A DNA stretch of 64,000 nucleotides from Rhodospirillales bacterium (GTDB lineage Bacteria; Pseudomonadota; Alphaproteobacteria; Micavibrionales; Micavibrionaceae): NCBI GenBank assembly GCA_020638175.1, contig JACKJA010000002.1, positions 1,922,001 through 1,986,000 on the forward strand, given 5' to 3'. The position numbers and the translations under genes are program-made. Positions 20,684-30,535 of this stretch are shown piece by piece (position 1 is the stretch's first letter; each line of letters opens with the position of its first letter). The notes under the pieces were generated by a model. It saw nothing but the letters and a program-made list of their open reading frames with translations, did no database searches and was not told the DNA's origin.

Positions 20684-21058
20684 TCAGGCCGGCCCAATTA
20701 ATTCTTCGACTTCATGCAAAAACACCGATCGATCAATCGGCTTGAGCAATGTTTTATCCGCGAATAAATCGGCAGCGCACTGATATTCTTCAACCGCGTT
20801 TTCCATGCCGCCGGTAATGGCCAGAATCGGAATACGGATTTGCTCCTTCTTCAGAGCTTTCATCAACTCACAGCCTGTCATATTCGGCATAACGATATCG
20901 GTAATCAAAAGATTATAACTACTATCGGATTTCAGGGTCTCAAAAGCATCTGCCCCGTTATTTTCCTGATCGATAACATAGCCGGCATCCGTCAGGTATT
21001 TCACCAGCATGCTCCGGATGAATTCATCATCATCTACAAGTAAAATTTTCTTAGTCAT
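20684..21058 (-). CDS. Single-domain response regulator (CheY-like)
   Basis: A 124-residue stand-alone receiver. The acidic pocket is VDDDE (8-12), the phosphorylation site is D54 in LITDIVMPNMTG, and a Lys lies in TLLKPID near the end. There is no output domain, so it must act by protein contact or as a phosphorelay intermediate. GGGGGAAG precedes the ATG. It is convergent with murA with a 10-bp gap and has no kinase beside it. Confidence 0.92.
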   Translation of the reverse strand: MTKKILLVDDDEFIRSMLVKYLTDAGYVIDQENNGADAFETLKSDSSYNLLITDIVMPNMTGCELMKALKKEQIRIPILAITGGMENAVEEYQCAADLFADKTLLKPIDRSVFLHEVEELIGPA

Positions 21059-21219
21059 TGTGTCTTCCCCCTGAACAGCACGAACCGTCCCCCTAATACT
21101 ATCGTATAGGTATAGCTCCGTCTACACGATATCCCCCCTTCACCCTATATTTTCCCCTTGCGGGGCCGACGCCAAATTGCCACAGTATAAAAAACATCCG
21201 TGAGTTATGGCGTCCCTTT

Positions 21220-21714
21220 ATGAATAAAACATCTCCCTTTTATCTCTCAGACGTGCGCATGGCCGGCACAGAAGGACAAAACAATCACAGCGCTCTCGAC
21301 CATGAACGGAACAAAGCCCTCGACGAGCTTGTCCATCATCACGACCTGTTTCACCCGGCAAACGACGACCAAGGCCCGTATAGCCTTATAATCGGCATCG
21401 AAAACGGACAACTCGCCCTGCAGATCAAGAATGATGAGGGAACCCCCCTGCCGGCGCTTCTGCTGTCCCTGACCCCCTACCGGCGTTTGATCCAGGATTA
21501 TTTCCTGATGATCGACAGCTATGAGCAATGCCGCCACGAAGGCAACTGCCAGAAACTCCAGACCATAGACATGGCCCGCCGCGGTCTGCATAACGAAGGC
21601 GCAGACTTGCTGATGGCCCGGCTGACAGGCAAAATCAACATGGATCACGAAACCGCCCGGCGGCTCTTTACGCTGATCTGCGTACTACACAAGACCCATA
21701 TGAAACTGGTATGA
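21220..21714 (+). CDS. UPF0262 family protein
   Basis: The 164-residue protein belongs to the alphaproteobacterial UPF0262 family, recognisable by the segment with RRLIQDYF followed by IDMARRGLHNEGADLL. Function is unknown. No signal or membrane segment is seen. The start at 21220 lacks a strong ribosome site, and an internal ATG at codon 14 (21259) is an alternative. glpD follows after 28 bp. In other alphaproteobacteria the family is often near hisD or murA, which would agree with murA upstream here. Confidence 0.85.
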   Translation: MNKTSPFYLSDVRMAGTEGQNNHSALDHERNKALDELVHHHDLFHPANDDQGPYSLIIGIENGQLALQIKNDEGTPLPALLLSLTPYRRLIQDYFLMIDSYEQCRHEGNCQKLQTIDMARRGLHNEGADLLMARLTGKINMDHETARRLFTLICVLHKTHMKLV

Positions 21715-21742
21715 TAAAAACCGCAAACCAGCGGGAGAGATC

Positions 21743-23239
21743 ATGACAAACAAAGCACATTACGATCTGTGCGTCATCGGCGGCGGTATCAACGGCGCGG
21801 GCATTGCCCGTGACGCCGCGGGGCGGGGTTTGTCTGTCCTGCTGGTCGAAGCCCGCGATCTGGCGTGCGCCACATCCTCGGCCAGCTCCAAAATGATCCA
21901 TGGCGGCTTGCGCTATCTTGAACATTACGAATTTAAACTGGTCCGTGAAGCCTTGCAGGAACGGGAAATCTTCTTGCGCACGGCGCCGCACCTGATCCGC
22001 CCGATGGAATTTGTCATCCCGCATGAAGTGACCATGCGCCCAGCCTGGATGATCCGGGCCGGCTTATTCCTGTACGATCATCTGGCCCGCCGCCGGGCTT
22101 TCAAGGGATCCCGGAAAATCAAGGCCAGCGCCTCATCGGATCTGACAGAACCGCTCGAAAATAAATACAAAACCGCTTTCGTTTATAGCGACGGTCAGGT
22201 CGATGATTCCCGGCTGGTGGTTTTAAACGCCGTCGATGCCGCCGAACGGCACGCGACAATCCTGACCCGTACAATTTGTGAAGCCATCACTCCCCTGTCG
22301 GATCACTGGAAAATCGGCCTGCATGATACGCTCAAGGACCGGCATTTTGAAATCAGCGCCCGCACCATCGTCAATGCCGCCGGCCCATGGGTGCGCACGA
22401 TCCTCGACCCCGCCGGGCTGGCCCTGCCCGACACACCGAACGTCCGGCTGGTCAAAGGCAGCCACATCATCATTCCCCGGCTCTACAAGGGCGATCACGG
22501 TTATCTGTTACAACAACCCGATGGCCGCGTTGTCTTCACATGGCCCTATCAGGACAACACAACCCTGATCGGCACAACCGAAGTCGATTATAGCGGCGAT
22601 CCATACGAATCCACGATTGACGATAACGAAATTTCATATCTATGTCAGGCTGTTAATAATAGCTTTAAAAATAAAATCGATTCGAACCGTATTTTATTTA
22701 GCTTTAGCGGCGTCCGCCCGTTATTCAACGACGGCACCCAAAATGCCTCCGCCGTCACACGCGATTATAAAATTCATTTATTACAAAAGGATAACCTTCG
22801 TCTTTACAGTATTTTCGGCGGCAAAATAACCACGTATCGCCATCTGGCGGCCGATATGGTTAACCGCCTGACCGACACGGAAAGCTGGACTGCCGCCAGT
22901 CCCCTGCCCGGCGGGGATATCAAGGAAGCCGATTTTAACCACTTTGTCGAAGAGCAAAAAGAGCGCTATGACTGGTGCCCGCACGACATTATCGAACGCT
23001 ATGCGCGGGCCTATGGCACCCGGATGAACATCCTCCTCGAGAGAGCCGCCGAAGGCCGGAACATGGGATTCCATTTCGGCGACCATTTGTTCGAAGCCGA
23101 AGTGCGCTACCTGATCGACCATGAATTCGCCCGCACGGCGGAAGACATCCTCTGGCGGCGGTCCAAACTCGGCATGCATGCCGGTGACCAGACCGTCAAA
23201 AATCTCGAAGAATACCTATCGAAGGAGCCTGCTACATGA
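21743..23239 (+). CDS. glpD: Glycerol-3-phosphate dehydrogenase (FAD-dependent, aerobic type)
   Basis: Oxidises sn-glycerol 3-phosphate to dihydroxyacetone phosphate and passes electrons to quinone at the inner membrane. The 498-residue protein starts with the FAD-binding [16 protein letters not shown] (11-26), followed by [16 protein letters not shown] and a C-terminal segment with WRRSKLG. GGGAGAG precedes the start. The TGA overlaps the glpK start (ATGA), so glycerol 3-phosphate oxidation is coupled with its production from glycerol. Confidence 0.96.
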   Translation: MTNKAHYDLCVIGGGINGAGIARDAAGRGLSVLLVEARDLACATSSASSKMIHGGLRYLEHYEFKLVREALQEREIFLRTAPHLIRPMEFVIPHEVTMRPAWMIRAGLFLYDHLARRRAFKGSRKIKASASSDLTEPLENKYKTAFVYSDGQVDDSRLVVLNAVDAAERHATILTRTICEAITPLSDHWKIGLHDTLKDRHFEISARTIVNAAGPWVRTILDPAGLALPDTPNVRLVKGSHIIIPRLYKGDHGYLLQQPDGRVVFTWPYQDNTTLIGTTEVDYSGDPYESTIDDNEISYLCQAVNNSFKNKIDSNRILFSFSGVRPLFNDGTQNASAVTRDYKIHLLQKDNLRLYSIFGGKITTYRHLAADMVNRLTDTESWTAASPLPGGDIKEADFNHFVEEQKERYDWCPHDIIERYARAYGTRMNILLERAAEGRNMGFHFGDHLFEAEVRYLIDHEFARTAEDILWRRSKLGMHAGDQTVKNLEEYLSKEPAT

Positions 23240-24702
23240 CCGCCCCGACCATTCTCGCCATTGACCAGGGCACCACCAGCTCGCGCGCCATTTTATTTTC
23301 CGCGGACGGCGACATTCTGGCCCTAAAGCAAAAGGAACTGACGCTCCACTACCCGCACAAGGGCTGGGTCGAACAGGATGCCATGGATATCTGGAACGAC
23401 ACACTGTGGTGCTGCCGGGAAATCATAAAGGAAACCGGCACCACCCCCGCCGCCATCGGCATCACCAACCAGCGCGAAACCACCATCCTGTGGGACCGCA
23501 CGACCGGCACCCCCATCGGCAACGCTATCGTCTGGCAGGACCGCCGCACCGCTGAAACCTGCGAAGCCCTTACAAAAGCCGGGCATGAAGACACAATCCG
23601 CGCCCGCACGGGCCTGCTGCTCGACCCGTATTTCTCAGCCACCAAGATCGCATGGATGCTCGATAACATCAACGGCCTGCGCCCCCGCGCCGAAGCCGGA
23701 GATATTGCCTTTGGCACCGTCGATAGCTGGCTGCTCTGGAACCTGACCGACGGGAAAATCCATGCCACAGATGCCACCAACGCCGCTCGCACGATGCTTT
23801 TTAACATCCGGGATAATGACTGGGACGATACACTCCTGAGCCTCTTCAACATCCCGCGCGCCCTCCTGCCGGACGTCAAGGACAACGCCGCCGCTTTTGG
23901 TACCACCGACCTTCTGGGGCCGTCCCTGCCGATCAGCGGTATCGCCGGCGACCAGCAGGCCGCCACCATCGGCCAGGCCTGCTTTGACAAAGGCATGATT
24001 AAATCAACCTACGGCACCGGCTGTTTTGCCCTTATGAATATCGGCCCGGAATTCAGGGAATCCCAACATCGCCTGCTGACCACACCCGCCTACCGCCTGA
24101 ACGGCAAGACAACTTACGCCATCGAAGGCTCGATCTTCGTCGCAGGCGCAGCCATACAGTGGCTTCGTGACGGTCTGGGCCTGTTCGCCGACGCCGGCGA
24201 AAGCGAAGCGCTGGCGACTTCTGTAGGCGATAATAACGGCGTTTATTTCGTGCCGGCCTTTACCGGGCTGGGCGCGCCCTATTGGAACCCGCACGCCCGC
24301 GCCGCCATTTCCGGCCTGACGCGGGAGAGCACCGCCGCCCACATCACCCGCGCCGCCCTGGAGGCCCAAGGCTACCAGACCCGCGATCTGATCGACGCGA
24401 TGATCGCCGACACCGGTTATGATCCGGCTGTGATCCGGGCCGACGGCGGCCTCGTCGCCAACGGTTTTGTCTGCCAGTTCATCGCCGACATCATCGGCAA
24501 ACCGCTGGAAATCCCGAAAGTCGCAGAAACCACGGCGCTCGGCGCCGCTTACCTTGCCGGGCTGCAAAGCGGTATCTATCAGGACCTGGACGATATCGCC
24601 GCCCGCTGGCAACGCGCCAGCCGCTACGATCCGCAAATGGACGCCGCCACGCAAAACACGCTCTATACCGGCTGGCAGGACGCCGTCAAACGGGTTTTGT
24701 GA
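23236..24702 (+). CDS. glpK: Glycerol kinase
   Basis: ATP-dependent phosphorylation of glycerol. The 488 residues show the FGGY-family DQGTTSSRA (10-18), the substrate segment WQDRR, the [15 protein letters not shown] loop, and DGGLVANGF near the C-terminus. AAGGAG lies within the end of glpD. No glycerol facilitator or glpR is beside the pair, so uptake and control must be encoded elsewhere. Confidence 0.96.
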   Translation: MTAPTILAIDQGTTSSRAILFSADGDILALKQKELTLHYPHKGWVEQDAMDIWNDTLWCCREIIKETGTTPAAIGITNQRETTILWDRTTGTPIGNAIVWQDRRTAETCEALTKAGHEDTIRARTGLLLDPYFSATKIAWMLDNINGLRPRAEAGDIAFGTVDSWLLWNLTDGKIHATDATNAARTMLFNIRDNDWDDTLLSLFNIPRALLPDVKDNAAAFGTTDLLGPSLPISGIAGDQQAATIGQACFDKGMIKSTYGTGCFALMNIGPEFRESQHRLLTTPAYRLNGKTTYAIEGSIFVAGAAIQWLRDGLGLFADAGESEALATSVGDNNGVYFVPAFTGLGAPYWNPHARAAISGLTRESTAAHITRAALEAQGYQTRDLIDAMIADTGYDPAVIRADGGLVANGFVCQFIADIIGKPLEIPKVAETTALGAAYLAGLQSGIYQDLDDIAARWQRASRYDPQMDAATQNTLYTGWQDAVKRVL

Positions 24703-24776
24703 CGAAACATTCATCCTGCAAGATATCTTCACAATCAATACAGGGACGGGTAGTTTTTTGATTTTAAATGAAAAAA

Positions 24777-24851
24777 TGGTGCCCAGGGGCGGAATCGAAC
24801 CACCGACACGGGGATTTTCAGTCCCCTGCTCTACCCCTGAGCTACCTGGGC
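24777..24851 (-). tRNA. tRNA-Phe (GAA)
   Basis: A 75-base cloverleaf on the minus strand: acceptor GCCCAGG/CCTGGGC, anticodon stem GGGGA/TCCCC with loop CTGAAAA (anticodon GAA), T-loop TTCGATT, and an encoded CCA at 24777-24779. The discriminator base is A. Confidence 0.98.
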
Positions 24852-24952
24852 GCTCATATCAAGAAAACGGCGGGGTAAGCCGTCAGACAAAAGCTTATAG
24901 GCAAATTAAGCCGCGCTGTCCAGATTGAATTTACTCTTTTTTCGCGGGTTTT

Positions 24953-26185
24953 TTAAACGGCTTCGGTCTCGACCCGGTCGATCAGCGGCGGCGTGCGGCG
25001 CTGACGGGTTACCTCCATCAGCCCCAGCTTGGTCAAACCATGGACCTGCACCGTGCAAGGATCGTTGTTAAACGCGTCTTCCAGCGCCTTTTTCAAACTA
25101 TCCTCTTCCGGTTTCTTTTTCATTTTCAGGAAATCAATTACCACCGCGCCGCCCATATTACGCATGCGGAGCTGCCGGGCGATTTCCTGCGCCGCTTCCA
25201 AATTAATCGCCAGCGCCGGACGATCGTCCCCGGCCCGGTTAACGTCAATCGCGGTCAAAGCCGCCGTTTCCTGAATAATCAGCGTCCCGCCCGACGGCAA
25301 CAGCGCATAGGGATGAAACAGCGCCTCGATCTGACCGGTGATTTCGCGCTCCTCAAACAGCGCCATATCGGTCTGCGCCCCCGGCAGTTCCACCGGCACA
25401 ATCTTGGTCACGAGATCCGGCGCGTAAAGTTCGCACCATTCCTCGACAATCTGATAGTGATCCATAACCGTGATCTCGACCCGGTCGATGGTCTGGCCGG
25501 CATTATCGCTTATCAAACGATGAATGGCGTCCGGCCCCTCCATAATCAGGGCGGGCTGCTCCCCCGAAAAATAATCCTGCAACTGGCTCCAGATCGCGTT
25601 GAGAAGCTTTCCTTCACGCACCAGAACATCAGTCTGCATGTTGGCCGACGCCGCCCGCAAAATGCACCCTTCGCACTGCCCCATAGCGTCCAGCATCGAC
25701 AGCATTTGCGCCCGCAGTTTTTTATCGCGGATACGCTGGGATACCCGGTTTTCATGCTCCAGCGGCAAATGGATCAGATAACGCCCCGGCAGGGAAATAT
25801 TCATGCTGACCCGCGGATTTTTATCCTCCAGCCACGGATGATCGCCATTCGGATCGGCGGGCAGATAGGCGCTTTTTGCCTGCACGGCGATCATCTGGCC
25901 GGGATGAAGAACCTTGCCGATCGCCACATCCCCGCCTTTTTTGTAAGAACCGTCTTTCTGTTTGATCCGCACATCGGCATTGTGGATCAGGCCGATATTC
26001 TCGCCATCCAGATTCACAAACGCGGCATCCTGCGCCGCATCGATCCGGGCGACCTTGGCCCAGTAAACCGACCCCCAGCGCACTTCCTCATGCGCCGGAT
26101 CAACCTCCACCCCCTGCAACTGGCCTTTTTTATCAACCGCCGCCGCCCACAGGCTGCCGTTCAGTTCTTCGATCAGGATATCCAA
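24953..26185 (-). CDS. Ribonuclease E/G family endonuclease, short form
   Basis: The 410-residue protein has the RNase E/G catalytic core: an S1-like RNA-binding region (about 36-105), the 5' sensor/RNase H-like part, and the DNase I-like domain with metal-binding D313 (TAIDVN) and D351 (VVIDFLKM). The protein ends soon after EVTRQRR, so the Cys-based Zn-link and small domain of full RNase E/G are absent. A CEGC pair occurs instead at 171-174, within the core. It may process rRNA or mRNA. It follows maf by 6 bp and is the third gene of infA-maf-rng, a frequent alphaproteobacterial order. Confidence 0.88.
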   Translation of the reverse strand: MDILIEELNGSLWAAAVDKKGQLQGVEVDPAHEEVRWGSVYWAKVARIDAAQDAAFVNLDGENIGLIHNADVRIKQKDGSYKKGGDVAIGKVLHPGQMIAVQAKSAYLPADPNGDHPWLEDKNPRVSMNISLPGRYLIHLPLEHENRVSQRIRDKKLRAQMLSMLDAMGQCEGCILRAASANMQTDVLVREGKLLNAIWSQLQDYFSGEQPALIMEGPDAIHRLISDNAGQTIDRVEITVMDHYQIVEEWCELYAPDLVTKIVPVELPGAQTDMALFEEREITGQIEALFHPYALLPSGGTLIIQETAALTAIDVNRAGDDRPALAINLEAAQEIARQLRMRNMGGAVVIDFLKMKKKPEEDSLKKALEDAFNNDPCTVQVHGLTKLGLMEVTRQRRTPPLIDRVETEAV

Positions 26186-26191
26186 GTGCTT

Positions 26192-26761
26192 CTAGCCTTT
26201 CATAAATCCGGCGCCACGTAACATGGCTATTGTATCATAAAGCGATAGCCCGACGATATTGGAATAAGACCCGTTGATGGATTTGACGAAGACCTCGGCG
26301 GCGCCCTGAATGCCGTAACCGCCCGCTTTACCTTCCCAGTCACGGGACGCGACATAGGCGGCTTTCTCGGAATCGGTCAGGTATTTGAACTGCACGGTCG
26401 TGCTGCTGGTACGGGAAATCAGGCTCCCCCCCGGCGAAGCCAGGGCAATACCGCCAATCACCCGATGCCGCCGCCCGGATAACAAATCGAGAAACCGGCG
26501 CGCCTCAGCTTCATCCGCCGGCTTTTCAAGAATACGCCGTCCGGCCGCCACCGTCGTATCCGCCGCCAAAACCCACGCATCCGGATATTTTTCGGCAATA
26601 ACAAACGCCTTCCCGCGAGCCAGCCTCTCGACCAGCGCCCGCGGCGTTTCGTGTTTCAAAGGCGTTTCATCAATATCAGCAGGAATAACTTCATCCGGCA
26701 CGATCCCTGCCTGCGCCAGCAAATCCAGACGGCGGGGCGATGCGGATGCAAGAATAAGCAT
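26192..26761 (-). CDS. maf: Maf-like nucleoside triphosphate pyrophosphatase
   Basis: Maf proteins hydrolyse dTTP/UTP or modified nucleotides to monophosphates. The 189 residues begin with LILASASPRRLDLL, the family signature, and contain VLAADTTVA with the catalytic Asp followed by EKPADEAEARRFL and GGYGIQG. Its ATG overlaps the infA stop as TAATG. Which Maf subfamily it belongs to cannot be stated firmly. Confidence 0.93.
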   Translation of the reverse strand: MLILASASPRRLDLLAQAGIVPDEVIPADIDETPLKHETPRALVERLARGKAFVIAEKYPDAWVLAADTTVAAGRRILEKPADEAEARRFLDLLSGRRHRVIGGIALASPGGSLISRTSSTTVQFKYLTDSEKAAYVASRDWEGKAGGYGIQGAAEVFVKSINGSYSNIVGLSLYDTIAMLRGAGFMKG

Positions 26762-26979
26762 TATTTTTCCCGGAAAATAATCCGGCCCTTGGTCAGGTCG
26801 TAAGGCGTCATTTCCACAACCACCGAGTCACCCGCCAGAACGCGAATGCGGTTTTTACGCATTTTCCCCGCCGTGTGGGCGAGAATTTCGTGATCGTTTT
26901 CCAGTTTTACCCGGAACATGGCGTTCGGTAACACTTCCGAAACCACGCCTTTAAATTCCATTAAATCTTCTTTGGCCAT
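26761..26979 (-). CDS. infA: Translation initiation factor IF-1
   Basis: This 72-residue OB-fold protein matches IF-1 end to end, including [14 protein letters not shown], the [14 protein letters not shown] segment and the ending GRIIFR. It binds the 30S A site during initiation. It heads the infA-maf-rng unit, overlapping maf by TAATG. Confidence 0.97.
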   Translation of the reverse strand: MAKEDLMEFKGVVSEVLPNAMFRVKLENDHEILAHTAGKMRKNRIRVLAGDSVVVEMTPYDLTKGRIIFREK

Positions 26980-27055
26980 ACAAGTCTCTTTTACAAATCC
27001 GCAGGAAACAGTCCTCGCAGATACAGTGAAAATTTTATATCAGCCTTTATATACG

Positions 27056-27487
27056 TTAACTGCACGCGGATTGCAAAGAGGTTTTCTTATGGCGGTTTTC
27101 ATTGATATGCCTGAGGATAGCCCTTAATTCGACTTCCATGCGGGTAACAGAGCATGGTTTTTGAATAAAGCTGGTCGCACGGGAATAACGCGCCGCCATA
27201 CACGACTCCAGCCCTCCGCCTCGTCCGGTAATAATAATTACCGGCATGTCCGAGCCTCTATCCCGCAAGGATTTTAGAATATCCATCCCCGAAAGCCCCG
27301 GCATGTTCCAGTCACAAATAAGGATATCGACTTCATCGGAATGGGTTTTAATAAATTCAAGGGCGCAGACGCCATTATCGGCTTCGTTGATACATGTAAC
27401 ACCGATAGCGTTAAGCATAGTACGCAATACAACCCGTATTTCAGCATAATCATCAACAACCAGAACCTTCAAATCACTCAAAATCAC
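27056..27487 (-). CDS. Response regulator receiver protein
   Basis: The 143-residue receiver starts with GTG in a GTGA overlap with the histidine kinase stop, so the two form a coupled pair. Acidic pair D12/D13, phosphorylation site D59 in LICDWNMPG, and a Lys in FIQKPCS. A short basic tail of about 20 residues follows the receiver, with no recognisable output domain. Confidence 0.92.
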   Translation of the reverse strand: MILSDLKVLVVDDYAEIRVVLRTMLNAIGVTCINEADNGVCALEFIKTHSDEVDILICDWNMPGLSGMDILKSLRDRGSDMPVIIITGRGGGLESCMAARYSRATSFIQKPCSVTRMEVELRAILRHINENRHKKTSLQSACS

Positions 27488-28245
27488 GACAGACCATCCC
27501 GCAACAAGCTTTTTTCAGATGACGTAAGCAACGGCAGACAAATGCTGATCGTTGTCCCCTGCCCCGTCTCGGATTCAACGTCGATATGACCGCCCATACG
27601 CGTTACGACACCTTCCACGATCGACAACCCCAGACCGGTTCCCTTACCCGGCCCCTTCGTCGTATAAAACGGATCAAAGATATGAGACTTCGTTTCTGCA
27701 TCCATGCCGGCCCCATCATCGACCACTTGCATGCAAACAAAAGAAGATCCCCTCTTCTTCGCAAAAACCTTTATCGTGTTTTGAGCATCTTCCTGTCCGG
27801 CCTCACAAGCATTCATCACCAGATTAATCAGAATACGGGCCAATGAATCCCGCGCGCCCTTTACATACAACCCTTCTTCAAAATCCAGAAAAAGCTGTGC
27901 CCTTTCCTGAACATAAGGCTTCAGAATATCAACCTGCTCCTGCACAAACGCCGCCACATCGATGACCTCATCCTGCGCGCCACGCCCGCCAACATCCAAA
28001 AGCCGGCCAGTCAGTTCCGACCCACGCATCACCGCCTTGCGAATGCTCTCAAGACATACCCGTTCGGGAGCATCTGCAGGAATCTTATCCAGCACCACCC
28101 GCGCATGGCCATCAATAATCATCAGGATATTGTTAAAATCGTGGGCTATGCCGCCCGCCAGTTTTCCAAGTGCCTCCATTTTTTCACGTTGTTCTGCGGC
28201 CGACGACACAGCGCAACCACTTTCTGAACGCTCAACATTGCCCAT
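27484..28245 (-). CDS. Soluble sensor histidine kinase
   Basis: The 253-residue protein has an H-box GGIAHDFNN with H35, the hybrid-kinase-like subtype, then a HATPase domain with N-box LVMNACEAG and G-boxes DDGAGM and GTGLGLSIV. There is no transmembrane segment and almost no N-terminal sensor region (about 20 residues), so input must come from a partner. AAGGA precedes the start. It is translationally coupled to the receiver gene. The signal and target are unknown. Confidence 0.92.
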   Translation of the reverse strand: MGNVERSESGCAVSSAAEQREKMEALGKLAGGIAHDFNNILMIIDGHARVVLDKIPADAPERVCLESIRKAVMRGSELTGRLLDVGGRGAQDEVIDVAAFVQEQVDILKPYVQERAQLFLDFEEGLYVKGARDSLARILINLVMNACEAGQEDAQNTIKVFAKKRGSSFVCMQVVDDGAGMDAETKSHIFDPFYTTKGPGKGTGLGLSIVEGVVTRMGGHIDVESETGQGTTISICLPLLTSSEKSLLRDGLS

Positions 28246-28434
28246 AGCATTTCCTTCTCCCCGTTTAAATCAGATGACTTATCCCCTCTCACCCATAATA
28301 CAACTTAATGTTGCCTTGATAAAATAAAAATCCGGCATTTAAGGCTTTGACATACCATCGTACATTACCGACAATCTTATAAGTATTTAAAAGGCTTCTT
28401 TGTCATCGGGCCTATTTCACACGGCAACGCAATC

Positions 28435-30522
28435 ATGCAACCACACGCTGTTTTTTTCATCTTCAGTCTTTGCATACTCAGCGGCATTTCTGTTGCACGT
28501 GCCGAACCATCGGCAACCCCGTCCCTGTACGGCATGATGGGCCTGAACACGGTTCCCGGCGCCCGGATGGAAGAAAGCGGTAATGTCCGCGCCTCACTTT
28601 CAGCCATGGGTCCTTACGCACATGCCGGCCTTCACGTGCAAATAGCCACGCCGTTATCATTGACACTACGGCAAACCGCCCGCCTTTCCTCACAAACAGC
28701 ATCAACCGACAGGCTATACCCCGGACTGGATATCAAACTGCGCCTGATGAAAGAAAGCACCTACGGACCGGAAATAGCCTTGGGCGCGCTCTCCGCCATC
28801 GGTCATAAACGCATGGCGGGGGAATATCTGGCCTTGTCAAAGCAATTTGGAAACTGGGATCTAACCGCCGGTATGGCGTGGGGACGGCTAGGCAGCGCCG
28901 GGCACATTAAAAACCCGTTGGGGTTTCTGATGTCACGCTTTGATAAAAAACGTCCTCTGGACGGCGACAATCCCAGCGGACCGCATGACTGGTTTACCGG
29001 CCAGGATGTCGGTTTTTTGGGAGGCCTGTCCTATGCCACGCCGATTGATGGCCTGACACTGAAAGCCGACTGGAACGCCGACAAGTACAAAACGGAACAA
29101 GCCGCTTTTGGCTATCACACCCCGGCTCCGTGGTCTGCCGGATTTAGCTATAGCCCACGGCAATGGATACACATCGGCGCAGCCCTGATCGGCGGGCAGA
29201 AAATCATGGGGACATTGAACCTGCAATCCCCCCTGCAAAACTGGACGGGCCGCCCCACAAAAAAACATCCGCCAAAACCGCTTTACCCCTACAGGACAAC
29301 AGCGGCCTTGCCCGGCGAAACACAAGCCGCCGCAGCCGTAGAAGGACTCCAGCTTGAAGAAATTAAACAAAAAAACACCGAAAGCTGGAGCCGGCTGATC
29401 GTCCGACCTGATTATGCCCCCCTGCCACAACAAATCGGTCACGCCGCCCGCCATATCGCCAACAATGCCGACCCGACAGCGGAAACGCTGGTGGTTATGC
29501 CCGAAATCTATGGCCTGAAAGGACCGAACATCGCCCTGAACCGCCGCGATCTGGAACAAGCCCTGATACAGCATCAAGGCAGCCCGCAGGAAATCTGGCG
29601 CAGCGCCCACCTGAACGTCTCTCCGGAAAACATACCCGAATCCACGCCCCGTAAAGCCCCCTTTGCCGGGGAAAAGAAACTACGCCTGATTTTAGACAAC
29701 CAGACCAGCCTGTCAGAAGACGATAACGGCCTTATCCATCGCTCCGCCCTGATCGCCGAAGGCCAGAAACAAATTTTGACACATATCGTAACCGGCGGCG
29801 CGCTCCGGCTAAATCTCCACAACAATCTGGATCAACTGGCCGGATACCGGCGTCCCCGCGCCTCTCCCACCCGTGAAGATATCAACGACTTCGCCCACCA
29901 ACGAATAGCGCTGGACCGCCTTTATGCTTCCATCCTGCACAGTTTCGGTCCGGACATCCACGCCGCCGCTACCGCCGGATATCTGGAGGAAATGTACAGC
30001 GGCATAGGCGGCGAAGTACTTTACCGCCCGTTTGGCAAAACATTCGCGCTGGGCGCCGAGTTGTACCAGACCGTCAAACGTGATCCGGGCACGCCGCTCA
30101 ATCTGCGGCATGCCGACGATCACCCCCTGACCGGTCACATACAAGGCTGGTACGAAATACCGGGCACTAATTTAACGGTACATGCCCGTGCCGGACGCTA
30201 TCTGGCCGGTGACACGGGCGGAACAATGGGACTAACCCGGCAATTTGACAACGGCGCCCGGGTCGAAGGATTTATCACAGCCACCAATGACTCTGATCCC
30301 GATATTTTTGGCGGCGACACACATCTTTACAGCGGCATGACGCTGCGCCTGCCGATCGGAAACATCAAATACATCCCGGAAAGCAGTGAAGTACGTCTGT
30401 CCGCCGCGCCGTTAGGCCGCCACACCGGGCAAACGCTTGATCCGCCCTTGCCGCTTTACGAGCTAACAGAACCAATAGCATACCGTCATATCGCAGCACA
30501 CTGGAACAAAGTTACTGAATAA
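28435..30522 (+). CDS. YjbH-like outer-membrane exopolysaccharide protein
   Basis: The 695-residue protein has an N-terminal signal peptide (1-23, ending ARA) and matches the YjbH family. The first domain has GMMGLNTVPGARMEESG, and the second ends with GYLEEMYSGIGGEVLYRP and an AGRYLAGDTGGT segment, both close to E. coli YjbH, which is of similar length (about 700). YjbH is linked to group-4-like exopolysaccharide secretion and predicted to be a beta-barrel. The usual yjbEFG partners are not next to it, and no ribosome site is obvious. Confidence 0.85.
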   Translation: MQPHAVFFIFSLCILSGISVARAEPSATPSLYGMMGLNTVPGARMEESGNVRASLSAMGPYAHAGLHVQIATPLSLTLRQTARLSSQTASTDRLYPGLDIKLRLMKESTYGPEIALGALSAIGHKRMAGEYLALSKQFGNWDLTAGMAWGRLGSAGHIKNPLGFLMSRFDKKRPLDGDNPSGPHDWFTGQDVGFLGGLSYATPIDGLTLKADWNADKYKTEQAAFGYHTPAPWSAGFSYSPRQWIHIGAALIGGQKIMGTLNLQSPLQNWTGRPTKKHPPKPLYPYRTTAALPGETQAAAAVEGLQLEEIKQKNTESWSRLIVRPDYAPLPQQIGHAARHIANNADPTAETLVVMPEIYGLKGPNIALNRRDLEQALIQHQGSPQEIWRSAHLNVSPENIPESTPRKAPFAGEKKLRLILDNQTSLSEDDNGLIHRSALIAEGQKQILTHIVTGGALRLNLHNNLDQLAGYRRPRASPTREDINDFAHQRIALDRLYASILHSFGPDIHAAATAGYLEEMYSGIGGEVLYRPFGKTFALGAELYQTVKRDPGTPLNLRHADDHPLTGHIQGWYEIPGTNLTVHARAGRYLAGDTGGTMGLTRQFDNGARVEGFITATNDSDPDIFGGDTHLYSGMTLRLPIGNIKYIPESSEVRLSAAPLGRHTGQTLDPPLPLYELTEPIAYRHIAAHWNKVTE

Positions 30523-30535
30523 GAAAACGAAAAGG

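Noticed and set aside
21150..21175. CCCC/GGGG hairpin upstream of UPF0262
   Set aside because: A 4-bp stem without T-tract is too weak to be a terminator or riboswitch.
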